From positions 744,001 through 808,000 of the forward strand of contig NZ_LR778301.1 of assembly GCF_902813185.1 (NCBI RefSeq): a stretch of 64,000 nt of DNA. The letters are read 5' to 3'. The notes beneath the pieces are model-generated. The model searched no databases, was not told the origin of the DNA, and saw only the letters and a program-made list of their open reading frames with translations. Made by a program: the position numbers and the translations under genes. Positions within the stretch are counted from its first letter, which is position 1; the number at the start of each line of letters is the position of its first letter. The DNA comes from Denitratisoma oestradiolicum (GTDB lineage Bacteria; Pseudomonadota; Gammaproteobacteria; Burkholderiales; Rhodocyclaceae). Positions 26,772 through 35,531 of the stretch are shown here, in pieces.

Positions 26772-27884
26772 ATGGAACCGAAAATCGAACAGGGGCTGCT
26801 TTCCGGAGAACTTTGGGAGGAGTACTGCGACATCCTGAAACGGGCCGGTCATCAGCTGCTGCGGCCGGAAACGCCCCGCACGGCCTTCGACCAGGCGGAA
26901 GGCATGCGCTACCTGTCGCGGCTGATCCGGGGCGGTCTGGAAATGATGGTGGAGGCCGCCGATCCGGACCTGCCGGTATTCATCGTCCCCTCCCACGAGA
27001 CCCTCAAGATCGGCGGCGACAACCCGGACAACCTGTACATGACCGCCCGCATCAACGGCCAGCATCGTTATCGTCTGCGGGGCAGCCGGGGAACCGTGCC
27101 CACCCTGAATTTCGCTACCAAGAAAGGAGGCTTCGAGCGGGCGGGATCAAACCTCCTGGGCACCGGCTTCCTGGATGGCAAGGACCTGCAGGTCATGGCC
27201 GATGGCAGTTTCGAGATCGTCATCGGGCCGCAACAGCCCGCCAGCGGCAACTGGCTTCCCACCGAAGCGGAAAGCCACATGCTCCTGGTGCGCCAGACCT
27301 TTCACGACCGCCGCAGCGAGAAGCCCGCCGTGCTGAGCATCGAGCGTCTGGACCGGGTGGGAGAGGCACCTCCCCTGGACCCTGCACAATTTTCTGCCAA
27401 CCTGCGGTCTGCCGCCCTTTACGTCGAGCGGGTGGCATCCCTGTTCTGTGACTGGACGCGGGACTTCAAGACAGGGCACTTCAACACGCTGCCCTTGGGG
27501 GACCAGGCCGTCTTTCAGGCAGCCGGCGGCGATCCCAATATCGTCTATTACCAGGGCTACTGGAAACTGGCCGATGACGAGGCCATGATCGTCGATGCCC
27601 GGGTGCCGGAGTGCGACTTCTGGAATTTCCAGGTCAACAACTACTGGCAGGAGTCCCTGGACTACCGCTATCACCGCATCCATTTGAATTGCAAAGGTGC
27701 CCAATACCAGCCCGATGGCAGCGTGCGTATCGTCGTCGCTCACCGCGACCCCGGTACGCCCAACTGGCTGACTACCGCAGGCCACCACGAAGGCACCTGT
27801 TTGTTCCGCTTGATTGGGGCCCAAGGGCGCTTGGCCGAGTTGACGACCCGGGTCGTCAAGGTCGATGCAGTTCCACAATCCTGA
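26772..27884 (+). CDS. DUF1214 domain protein
   Basis: This 370-residue protein starts at the ATG at 26772, which has AAAGGGAG seven bases upstream; a frame start about 35 codons earlier lacks such a site. The C-terminal third has the DUF1214 pattern (DFWNFQVNNYWQESLDYRYH, then AHRDPGTPNWL and HHEGTCLFRL). DUF1214 proteins have no assigned reaction but recur in steroid, terpenoid and hydrocarbon catabolic clusters. The protein looks cytoplasmic. It closes the plus-strand run that began with the sulfatase. Confidence 0.72.
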   Translation: MEPKIEQGLLSGELWEEYCDILKRAGHQLLRPETPRTAFDQAEGMRYLSRLIRGGLEMMVEAADPDLPVFIVPSHETLKIGGDNPDNLYMTARINGQHRYRLRGSRGTVPTLNFATKKGGFERAGSNLLGTGFLDGKDLQVMADGSFEIVIGPQQPASGNWLPTEAESHMLLVRQTFHDRRSEKPAVLSIERLDRVGEAPPLDPAQFSANLRSAALYVERVASLFCDWTRDFKTGHFNTLPLGDQAVFQAAGGDPNIVYYQGYWKLADDEAMIVDARVPECDFWNFQVNNYWQESLDYRYHRIHLNCKGAQYQPDGSVRIVVAHRDPGTPNWLTTAGHHEGTCLFRLIGAQGRLAELTTRVVKVDAVPQS

Positions 27885-27928
27885 GCTTAACGATTGAGGA
27901 AGCCGTTCAATGGCTTCGTTGTATGAAT

Positions 27929-28651
27929 CTACGCCATTTTCCCTATGGCTTTTTTGGATGGGGCGATTTTCCTGCCTTTAAGTAACGGACCCAAGCCGCC
28001 AATAATTTGTTGGAAGCCATAGTTAAGAAGGTCTTCCCGATTGGTTGGCGATGGGAATTGCCGGACTTCGAGTAACAGATCCTGTTCATCGGATGTCAGA
28101 GACCCGAGCGCAGCATAGGATGCGGAGTTACGAAAGTCCGGCGCTATGCCCTCTATCAGCATGAGTCCTGTCGCGCTGGACAGAAACCAGTTCACTGCGA
28201 ACTTCAAGTCCTCGCCTTGAAGACCCAAAGCTTTTAATTCCCTTATTACAGGAACCGTAACACGCATCCACGCAGCGGGAATTCTTTTATCCCATCCCAT
28301 CATTTTCGTGACGACCGGGAACTGATCGAAATGGTTTTGAACAGCCCATAGCCAGGCGAGCAGATTGTCCTGCCATTGCTTTCCGGGCTTCGGCAATACC
28401 AATTGTGAAAACGCTTGGTTGGCGACTGCCTCTAGTAGCGCATCTCGATTGGGGAAATAGTTGTAGAGCGACATGACAGAGGTGCCAAGACTCTGAGCAA
28501 GACGTGAGAGTGTCAGTTCCTCCACTGTTCCATTGACCAGTAGCGCGAGCGCGCCGTTGATGATGATCTGTTCAGAAAGTTTTGAAGGCCGTCCTCGGCC
28601 CCTTTTGCCTTCGGATTCATTCGAGATTTGAATTTTCTTTGTAGCCACCAT
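27929..28651 (-). CDS. TetR-family transcriptional regulator
   Basis: This 240-residue protein has an N-terminal TetR HTH (about residues 24-70: LSEQIIINGALALLVNG, LTLSRLAQSLGTSVMSLYNY) after a Lys/Arg-rich tail (KGKRGRGRPSKL-like), and a C-terminal ligand-binding helical domain. It is divergent from the alcohol dehydrogenase, with an AT-rich gap that carries a dyad. It probably represses the dehydrogenase/ThDP enzyme/ligase operon until a pathway intermediate binds. Its base composition is A/T-richer than the operon it faces. Confidence 0.9.
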   Translation of the reverse strand: MVATKKIQISNESEGKRGRGRPSKLSEQIIINGALALLVNGTVEELTLSRLAQSLGTSVMSLYNYFPNRDALLEAVANQAFSQLVLPKPGKQWQDNLLAWLWAVQNHFDQFPVVTKMMGWDKRIPAAWMRVTVPVIRELKALGLQGEDLKFAVNWFLSSATGLMLIEGIAPDFRNSASYAALGSLTSDEQDLLLEVRQFPSPTNREDLLNYGFQQIIGGLGPLLKGRKIAPSKKAIGKMA

Positions 28652-28685
28652 CAGTTGACCCCTTGACCCAGGCGCTATTTATTTA

Positions 28686-28706
28686 TAGCATTTATTTTAA
28701 TTGCTA
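28686..28706. promoter_or_regulatory. Candidate TetR operator
   Basis: A dyad with arms TAGCA (28686-28690) and TGCTA (28702-28706), almost symmetric through the 11-base AT-rich spacer, lies in the divergent gap 35 bases upstream of the TetR gene and about 95 bases upstream of the alcohol dehydrogenase. The surrounding TATTTATTTATAG-like DNA is a plausible promoter core. Based on symmetry and position only. Confidence 0.45.
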
Positions 28707-28800
28707 CTTATTTTACCAGGGTAGCCACATCCAACCCTGGATTCGATCGTGACAATAAGTGAAATGTGGCCGTAGGTAACTGACAAATTGGGAGAGCGGG

Positions 28801-29829
28801 ATGAAAGCTGCGATATTTTCCGATCCTGGCAAGATTGCAATGCAAGGCGATATACCCATGCCAAAGGCCGGCCCGGGCGAGGTGATCATCAAGGTCGAGG
28901 CCTGCGGCATTTGCGGTAGCGATCTGGCCATGTACCGGACCAACGCCCATCGTGCAGGACTGAACAGGGTAGTCAACGGCTTGGAGATTCCCGGGCATGA
29001 GTTCGCCGGCACCATCATGGCGGTGGGCGATGGCGTCACCGATTTCCAGGTGGGCCAAAAGGCGGTGGGCGTGGGCATGGGTGGCATGGCCCAGTATGTG
29101 CCGGTGCCGGTCAATCCCTACCAGCTCGTGGCCATGCCCGATGGCGTTTCCTTCGTTGAGGCGGCTACCACCGAACCCCTGGCAGACGCCTTGCAAATGG
29201 TGCGTCTGGCCGAGGTCCAGGCCGGCGAGAACGTGGTGGTGTTCGGCGTCGGCATCATCGGCCTGGGGGTGATCCAGGCCCTCAAGGCGCGCACGGCGCC
29301 AGCCGGGCGGATCATCGCCATCGACGTCTCGGACTCGCGCCTGGCCATGGCGAAGGAAGTCGGTGCCACCCACACCATCAACCCGGCGCGGGAAGACGTG
29401 CTGAAAACGGTTGCGGCGATCTGCGGCACCCAGACCGCCCACATGCTGGTTCCTCCGACTGACTTTCCCGACGTGGCGGTGGTCATCGACTGCGCCGGCT
29501 ACATCAAGCACATGAAGGGCGATCCTCCTCTGCAACTCGCCCTGGACATGCTCCGCCCGGCCGGCGGTCGCATCGTTTGTTTCGGCGCTTACGAAGGCAA
29601 GTTCCCCATCGATTTCATGCCGGTCATCAACAAGCAGCCGACCATCCGTGGCTCCATGGGCTATGCCGCCGAGGAACTGGCGGAAGCGTTGCAGTTGATG
29701 GCCTCGGGCAAGGTGGATCGCCGCAAGCTCATCTCCAACGAATTCCCCCTGGAACAGGTACAGCAGGCCTTCGAAACCCAGGCTAACGGGGTTGCGATCA
29801 AGGTCATGCTGAAACCCAACGCCGACTGA
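28801..29829 (+). CDS. Medium-chain (Zn-type) alcohol dehydrogenase
   Basis: This 342-residue MDR-family dehydrogenase has the catalytic zinc ligands in ACGICGSDLAMY (Cys near residue 37) and GHEFAG (His near residue 65), and a Rossmann motif GVGIIGLG near residues 149-156. The four-cysteine structural zinc lobe of many MDR alcohol dehydrogenases is absent: the segment after GQKAVGVGMGGMAQYV contains no cysteines. It leads the operon that continues with the ThDP enzyme and acyl-CoA ligase, so it likely oxidises a hydroxyl on the same skeleton. The substrate is unknown. Confidence 0.88.
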   Translation: MKAAIFSDPGKIAMQGDIPMPKAGPGEVIIKVEACGICGSDLAMYRTNAHRAGLNRVVNGLEIPGHEFAGTIMAVGDGVTDFQVGQKAVGVGMGGMAQYVPVPVNPYQLVAMPDGVSFVEAATTEPLADALQMVRLAEVQAGENVVVFGVGIIGLGVIQALKARTAPAGRIIAIDVSDSRLAMAKEVGATHTINPAREDVLKTVAAICGTQTAHMLVPPTDFPDVAVVIDCAGYIKHMKGDPPLQLALDMLRPAGGRIVCFGAYEGKFPIDFMPVINKQPTIRGSMGYAAEELAEALQLMASGKVDRRKLISNEFPLEQVQQAFETQANGVAIKVMLKPNAD

Positions 29830-29898
29830 ACATAGCCTGGGCAGCGTCGTGATGGTGCTGCCCAATGTCCCGTAAACAGCTCATGCAAAGGAACAAAC

Positions 29899-31638
29899 AT
29901 GACCAGGAAAACCCTAGGCGAACATATCGCCGACCTGCTCGTCGCTGAAGGTGTCGACAAATTCTTTTCCCTGCCGGAGGTCACCTTCGGCAAACTCCAT
30001 GACGCCCTGGACAAGCAGGGGGTGCCGCTGATCGCACCCCACCACGAGACGGTGGCTGGCTACATGGCAGAGGCCTATTCCCAGCTCACCGGCCAGATCG
30101 GCGTGGTCGGCGGCTCGGTGGGTCCCGGTTCCATGAATCTCTACACCGCGATCGCCAACTCCTGGGAAGAGCACCTGCCCATTCTTTACCTCGGCTCCGA
30201 GCGCACCCTGATGGGCCGCAACTCGCCGCGCCAGTCGCGCTTTCAGGCGCCGCCCAACCTGGACGTGGTGAAGCCGATCACCAAATACGCCGCCATCGTC
30301 GAGGACGCGAGCCAGGCCGACGATATCTTCCACGAGGCTTTCCGTCAGATGCGCAGCGGCACACCAGGGCCGGTCTACATCGGTCTGCCCTTCGACATGC
30401 TGCTGGAGGAGCATGAGTTCCGCGACGTGCTGCCCCCGCAGAAATACCGGCCAGCGAATTTCGTCGACACCTTCCCCGACAGTGAGCTGGACAAGGCCCT
30501 GGCATTGTTGACCCAGGCCAAGCGGCCGCTGATCATTGGTGGCGCCGGTGTGCGCAACGCCCGCGCCCAGGCAGCTTTCTCCGCCTTTGCCGAAGCTGCC
30601 GGCTGCCCGGTGATCCTCAGCATCAGTGGACGCGGCGTGCTGCCCCATACCCATCCCCAGTTGTTCGAGCATGGCTGCGGCCCCGCCATCGACATCGCCC
30701 GGGAGGCCGACGTGATCTTCGTCGTCGGCTCCTCCATCGGCGAAAAGCTGGCCTTCGGCGGCCATGCCTTTGCCCCCACCCAGAAGGGCTTCCCCAACTA
30801 TTTCGGCGCACCCGGCAGCCAGACTTGGATCCATCTGGACCAGGATCCCCTGACCATTGGTCGCAATCGTCCCATCGACCTGGCCCTGCTCGGCGACATG
30901 CGCTTCGCCCTGCCGCGCCTGACCGGGAAGCTCCAGCGGCATGGCAAGCTGGCCAACGCCAGCCAGGTGGCCGGCATGCAGGCCCAGCGGGCCAAGTACT
31001 ATGCCGAACTGTACGAGACCGTAACCGACTCCTCCCCCGTGCATCCCGGCAAGATGATGGTCGAGGTGCAGAAAGCGCTGCCGGATGATGTGATCATGGT
31101 GCGCGATGGCGGTGCCAACAGCATCTGGCAGATGCATTTCCTGAATCACAACCTGAGCGAGAACCTGATGTCCATGAAGCAGGGCATGCTCGGCACCGGC
31201 CTGCCCTATGCCAACGCAGCGGCCCTCAAGGCCAAGGAAGACGGACGCCGTGTCTGCCTGATTACCGGTGACGGCGCCTTCGGTTTCTTCGCCATGGAAC
31301 TGGAGACCGCAGTGCGCTATCAATTGCCCGTGGTTATCATCGTCGCCTACGATGCCGGCTGGTCCCTGGAAGTGCCTTACTACATGCATGTCTGCGGCCG
31401 CACCTTCGAGGTGGACCATGAGTTCATCCGACTCGACGAAATGGCCAAAACCATTGGAGCCCATGGCGAATTCTGCGATCGGCCCGAGCAGATCGAGCCC
31501 GCCGTCCGGCGTGCCTTCGAATCGGGCAAGCCGGCCCTGGTCCAGGTGGTGATCGACCGTCAGGTCAATGCCTACCAGATGCCCCATACCCATTTGTGGA
31601 CCCGCTGGCATGCCGACAAATCCGTCTATGTCGATTGA
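29899..31638 (+). CDS. Thiamine diphosphate-dependent lyase (2-hydroxyacyl-CoA lyase / acetolactate synthase-like)
   Basis: This 579-residue ThDP enzyme has the full POX/ALS domain order. An N-terminal PYR domain carries the activating Glu in PHHETVAGYMAEAYSQ (about residue 50), a central Rossmann-like domain follows, and the C-terminal PP domain has the metal motif GDGAFGFFAMELETA through AYDAGWSLE. The AGW with Asp before it is closer to the NDAGW of 2-hydroxyacyl-CoA lyases than to the NNxxYG of acetolactate synthases. This suggests cleavage of a 2-hydroxyacyl-CoA to formyl-CoA and an aldehyde, fitting its place between a dehydrogenase and a CoA ligase. True acetolactate synthesis is less likely outside an ilv operon. 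Confidence 0.78.
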   Translation: MTRKTLGEHIADLLVAEGVDKFFSLPEVTFGKLHDALDKQGVPLIAPHHETVAGYMAEAYSQLTGQIGVVGGSVGPGSMNLYTAIANSWEEHLPILYLGSERTLMGRNSPRQSRFQAPPNLDVVKPITKYAAIVEDASQADDIFHEAFRQMRSGTPGPVYIGLPFDMLLEEHEFRDVLPPQKYRPANFVDTFPDSELDKALALLTQAKRPLIIGGAGVRNARAQAAFSAFAEAAGCPVILSISGRGVLPHTHPQLFEHGCGPAIDIAREADVIFVVGSSIGEKLAFGGHAFAPTQKGFPNYFGAPGSQTWIHLDQDPLTIGRNRPIDLALLGDMRFALPRLTGKLQRHGKLANASQVAGMQAQRAKYYAELYETVTDSSPVHPGKMMVEVQKALPDDVIMVRDGGANSIWQMHFLNHNLSENLMSMKQGMLGTGLPYANAAALKAKEDGRRVCLITGDGAFGFFAMELETAVRYQLPVVIIVAYDAGWSLEVPYYMHVCGRTFEVDHEFIRLDEMAKTIGAHGEFCDRPEQIEPAVRRAFESGKPALVQVVIDRQVNAYQMPHTHLWTRWHADKSVYVD

Positions 31639-31694
31639 GGCGCAGGTACGCGCTGTTCTATTCGGGCCTTGCCGAACCACGGCATAAGGCGTAC

Positions 31695-33280
31695 ATGGAC
31701 ATCCACTTCCCTCCCCATCTACAAGCACAGATCGACCGTATGCGGCGCAACGGACTGGGCGATCTCCTGTGGCGCAGCGCGGCGCGCACGCCGCATAAAA
31801 CCGCCATCGTCTACAAGGAATTGCGCCAGTCCTTCGCCGAACTAGACGAAACGGTGAACCGTGTCGCCAACGCACTCGCCCTGCGCGGCGTGTGCAAGGA
31901 CGAGCGGGTCGCGTTGCTGTCCCACAACAATCCTTCGTGGTGTTGCATCTCGCCCTGGCGCGGCTGGGCGCGATCCTGGTGCCGGTCAACTTCATGCTCA
32001 CCGCAGTCGAAGTCAGCTACATCCTGGGTCACGCCGAGGCGAAAGGATTGATCGTCGAAGACGTGCTGCTGCCAGTGGCCGAGGAAGCGCTTCGAATGAG
32101 TGACCGGCCGGTGCCAGTACGCGGCGTGATCGTCGAGCAGGGGGTGGCCATTCCTGCCGGCTGGGAAGACACGGCCGGTTGGCTGCGACACAATGACAAC
32201 TGCCGTCCCGAGGTACCCGTTGGTGACGACGAGCCGATCCAGATCCTCTACACGAGCGGCACCGAGTCGCGTCCAAAGGGGGCCACGTTGTCCTCGCGCA
32301 ACCTGCTGGCCCAGTACAGCAGCTGCATTGCTGACGGCGACATGGACAGCGATGATATCGAGGTGCATGCGCTGCCCCTGTTCCACTGCGCCCAGATGCA
32401 CTGCTTCCTGATGCCCGATCTCTATCTGGGCGCGACCAGCATCCTGCTGCCCGGGGCCAATCCCGCCGCCATCCTGGAAGCGGTCGAGCGGGAAGGGGCC
32501 ACCAAGCTCTTCTGTCCGCCCACGGTATGGATCTCGCTGTTGCGGCACCCGGATTTCGACCGATGCAACCTGTCGACACTGCGCAAGGGTTACTTCGGCG
32601 CCTCGATCATGCCGATGGAGATCATCAAGGAATTGGCCGAGCGCCTGCCCGGCATGGCCCTGTACAACTTCTACGGCCAGACCGAGATGTCGCCGGTTGC
32701 CACCGTACTCAAGCCGGACGACCAGCTGCGCAAGCTGGGGTCGGCGGGGCGGCCTTGCCTGAACGTGGAGACGCAGATCATGGACGATGACGACCGGATG
32801 CTACCGCCGGGCCAGGTGGGTGAAATCGTCCATCGTGGCCCCCATGTCATGCTGGGCTACTGGAACGATCCGGAGAAAACCGCCGAGGCATTCCGCAACG
32901 GCTGGTTCCACAGCGGCGATCTGGGCACGATGGATGCGGAGGGCTATCTTCGGGTAGTGGACCGCAAGAAAGACATGATCAAGAGCGGCGGCGAGAATGT
33001 GGCTAGCCGCGAGGTGGAAGAAACAATCTACCAACACCCCGCGGTCGCAGAGGTGGCCGTCTTCGGTATTGCCGATCCTCGCTGGATCGAGGTTGTTACT
33101 GCTGCGGTCGTTCTGCGGGAAGGCGCGGCCTTGACAGCGGAAGAACTCACCGGGTTCTGCCGAAAGCACCTCGCTGGTTTTAAAACACCCAAGCACATTA
33201 TCTTTGTCGATTCCCTGCCCAGGAATGCCAGTGGAAAAATATTAAAGCGTGAATTGAGGGCACTGTACGGAAATTCGTGA
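31695..33280 (+). pseudogene. AMP-dependent acyl-CoA ligase, frameshifted near 31930
   Basis: The gene starts at the ATG at 31695 (MDIHFPPHLQ) and reads as an ANL ligase up to VALLSHNN at about 31931. The family sequence then resumes in the -1 frame (FVVLHLALARLGAILVPVNF) and runs to 33280. One missing base after AACAATCC restores a protein of about 528 residues. Everything downstream looks intact: YTSGTESRPKG, YNFYGQTEMSP, SGDLGTMDAEGYLRVVDRKK and the catalytic lysine in NASGKILKREL. No slippery site is visible, so it is either recently inactivated or a sequencing error. An internal start could make a version lacking the N-terminus. Confidence 0.8.
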
Positions 33281-33303
33281 AAGTGCTGAGCAGTCCCCAA
33301 TGC

Positions 33304-33330
33304 GTCATTCCGGCGAACGCCGGAATCCAG
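33304..33330. repeat. ATTCCGGC-type palindromic repeat
   Basis: The unit GTCATTCCGGC-GAAC-GCCGGAATCCAG matches half of the paired repeat at 19624-19689 and is related to the copy at 37321-37346. It lies between the acyl-CoA ligase and the truncated KstD-like gene, so it marks the left side of the rearranged block. Confidence 0.75.
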
Positions 33331-33470
33331 GAAAATGACCAAGCGGGTACCGATCCTGGATCAGTTCCGGGGTGAACTTCATTTCCCGGTGAAACGGACT
33401 TAATCAGTGTTAAGCGATTTATTGACATTCATGAATTGAAAAAACGTGAATGTATCTGACTGGTGGCTTT

Positions 33471-34991
33471 TCAAGATCGTCCCAGATGGTTAGCGGCACG
33501 GTATCCAAATACCAAGCTGGGCCCTATGGTGCCGCCGGCTCCCGCATAGGCTCGCCCCAGGGCAGCAGATGAATTATTGCCAATGCAGTAAAGGCCTGAA
33601 ATTGGCTCTCCGGTGATACTGATTACCTGAGCATCATCCGTAATGGATGGCCCGCCTTTTGTCCCAGTATCGCTGGGCATTACCTTGATGGCGTAAAACG
33701 GTCCTTTTTCAATTGGAATCAGGCAAGGATTGGGCTTAACACGCTTATTGGACCAGTAGCGATCATGGAGATTGTTTCCCCGACCAAAATCAGGGTCTAC
33801 TCCGCTCCTGGCATATTCGTTATTCCTGCGTATGGAGTCTGCCAAGCCCAAGGGATCAATTCCTATCTGAGCAGCCAGGCCCTCAAGGGTATCGCTCTTG
33901 AAGAAAATGTCTCCGCGCCATGCATTGGGTACCTTGGCATCCGGAAATACTATTGCAGGTAAGAACGGTCCCATGGGAGAGTCCATGCGAAACCGGGCGT
34001 CAAAAATAATCCATGCAGGGATGCAGCCACCGGTATCCCGATGGTTTTCACACATGGCGGCCTGGAATCGATCATAAGAAATCGCCTCATCAACAAAACG
34101 CTTTCCCTGCTTGTTAACTGCAATGAAGCCGCCCAAACCACGTTCGCAAAAAATTGGCTGCTGGCCTTGGGGCACATGGGGATTGGGTACCGAAGGCGTA
34201 CCCCACACCTGATCCATGTTTTCCAGCTTTGCGCCAATCATCGCGGCGGCCTTGATGGTATCTCCGGTGTTGAGATCAGGAGGAGTCGATGACCATTCCA
34301 TCCGGCTTGGTTGCGGTAGATACTGATCACGCATGCCTTGATTGCGATCAAATCCGCCTGCAGCAAGCACGACTCCCTTGTGAGTATGGATTGTGATTTG
34401 CTTTCCTTCGCGACTTGCAACGACTCCTTTGACCTGACCATCTTCTTGAACAAGGGACACCATTGGACAATTGAGCCAAAGGGGGATGTCACGCATCAGC
34501 ATGGAATGGCGAAGCGAGCCGATCAGGGCATTACCTAAACATAGCCGTCGATCCCGACGAGTCTTCAGGCGCCAGGGGAAATCAAGATAGTAGCGCCCCA
34601 GGGTTTTGAGTGTTACCCATAACCAGCCAGACCCTTTGGTGGCCAATGTTACGGATTCGGAGACTGTCATGCTCTTGCCCATCAGGGTCAGGCAGGGATG
34701 AGGATCCCGCAAATGGCTTAACTCGTTGCCTAGTCGCTCTGCATCAAAGGGAAGTGGTTCCATGCTTCTCCCGCCGGGGGCCGCACCGGGCATCTCTTGG
34801 TAATAGTCCGGATACATCAGACAGGCCTGATAACGAGTAGAGGTTTTGTTGTTAAGGTAACGGACCATTTCTCCTGCGCTTTCAAGATAGGCGCGAACCT
34901 TGCCGTCTGACGTGGTTTCTCCCACTGCGGCCTTAAGGTATGCATAGGCCGAATCGTAGTCGTCATGAATCTGATCGTTCAGCGGTACGCG
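33471..34991 (-). pseudogene. 3-ketosteroid dehydrogenase-like flavoprotein lacking its N-terminus
   Basis: About 506 residues of a KstD/fumarate-reductase-type flavoprotein are readable on the minus strand, from VPLNDQIHDDYDSAYAYL to the natural C-terminus (GAGGTIGPSLVFGYRAA, the FAD-binding end typical of 3-ketosteroid delta-1 and delta-4 dehydrogenases). PDYYQEMPGAAPGGRSMEP and LAAGGFDRN are present. The first 60 to 70 residues, with the GxGxxG FAD fold, are missing and replaced in frame by an MFS transporter tail. Without the FAD loop it should be inactive. Its base composition is markedly A/T-richer than its neighbours, which suggests a separate origin. The family would desaturate ring A of a 3-ketosteroid. 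Confidence 0.82.
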
Positions 34992-35528
34992 TATAACGAC
35001 ATCCTCATCGTGATAGACATCCTGGTAAAGCATATGGATCACGTCTATGGGCTGCAAGTACTTCTTATAGAGTGGAGTCTGTCTGAAAATCAGTCCCCGA
35101 CGGTAAGGCCCAATTCCGGTCTTTGGCTTGCTGAAGAGAAAAAACTCCCAAATCAGTCCCAAGGCCACCAGGATGCCCATAACAAGGAATACTCCATGGA
35201 TGCCTACGATATAACGGATCGGAGCGACCACCACGGGGTTGAGGAAGTCACCCAGATAGACGGCGGAATAAAACAAGCCCCCGGCCCGTGCCCGCATTTT
35301 CTCCGGAGCATGATCGAGCAAGAGATACAACAAATGGGGCAGGAGTACACCGCTACCCACGCCGGCGATTGCCGAGCCGACTGCGGTAAAGGGTGCACCG
35401 CTGGTGCAGCTAATGAAAATGTATCCAACCGCCATCAGGAACAAGCCCGTCCTGAACGTCCACTTGGCGCCGATCACTGATCGCACCCATCCATAGGCCC
35501 AGGAACTGCTCGCATTGGCAACAGCACT
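34992..35528 (-). pseudogene. MFS transporter, C-terminal half fused to the KstD-like gene
   Basis: About 179 residues of the C-terminal half of a major facilitator transporter read in frame into the KstD-like sequence. Recognisable are WAYGWVRSVIGAKW with a loop before TM8, then hydrophobic segments LFLMAVGYIFISC, AVGSAIAGVGSGVLLPHL, the loop DHAPEKMRARAGGLFYS, and GIHGVFLVMGILVALGLIW. The N-terminal six segments are missing: the sequence stops making sense as MFS at about 35528, where a truncated Old Yellow Enzyme begins on the other strand. The MFS/KstD boundary near 34992 is approximate (within 20 to 40 bases). Confidence 0.75.
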
Positions 35529-35531
35529 GGC

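Noticed and set aside
19870..31945. Programmed ribosomal frameshifting at the VOC and ligase genes
   Set aside because: Neither site has a slippery heptamer or an obvious downstream stem-loop or internal Shine-Dalgarno stimulator; simple one-base loss explains both.
29914..32001. A 695-codon minus-strand open frame opposite the ThDP enzyme
   Set aside because: The sequence is His/Gly/Leu-rich without domains and lies fully antisense to a well-supported gene and into the ligase.
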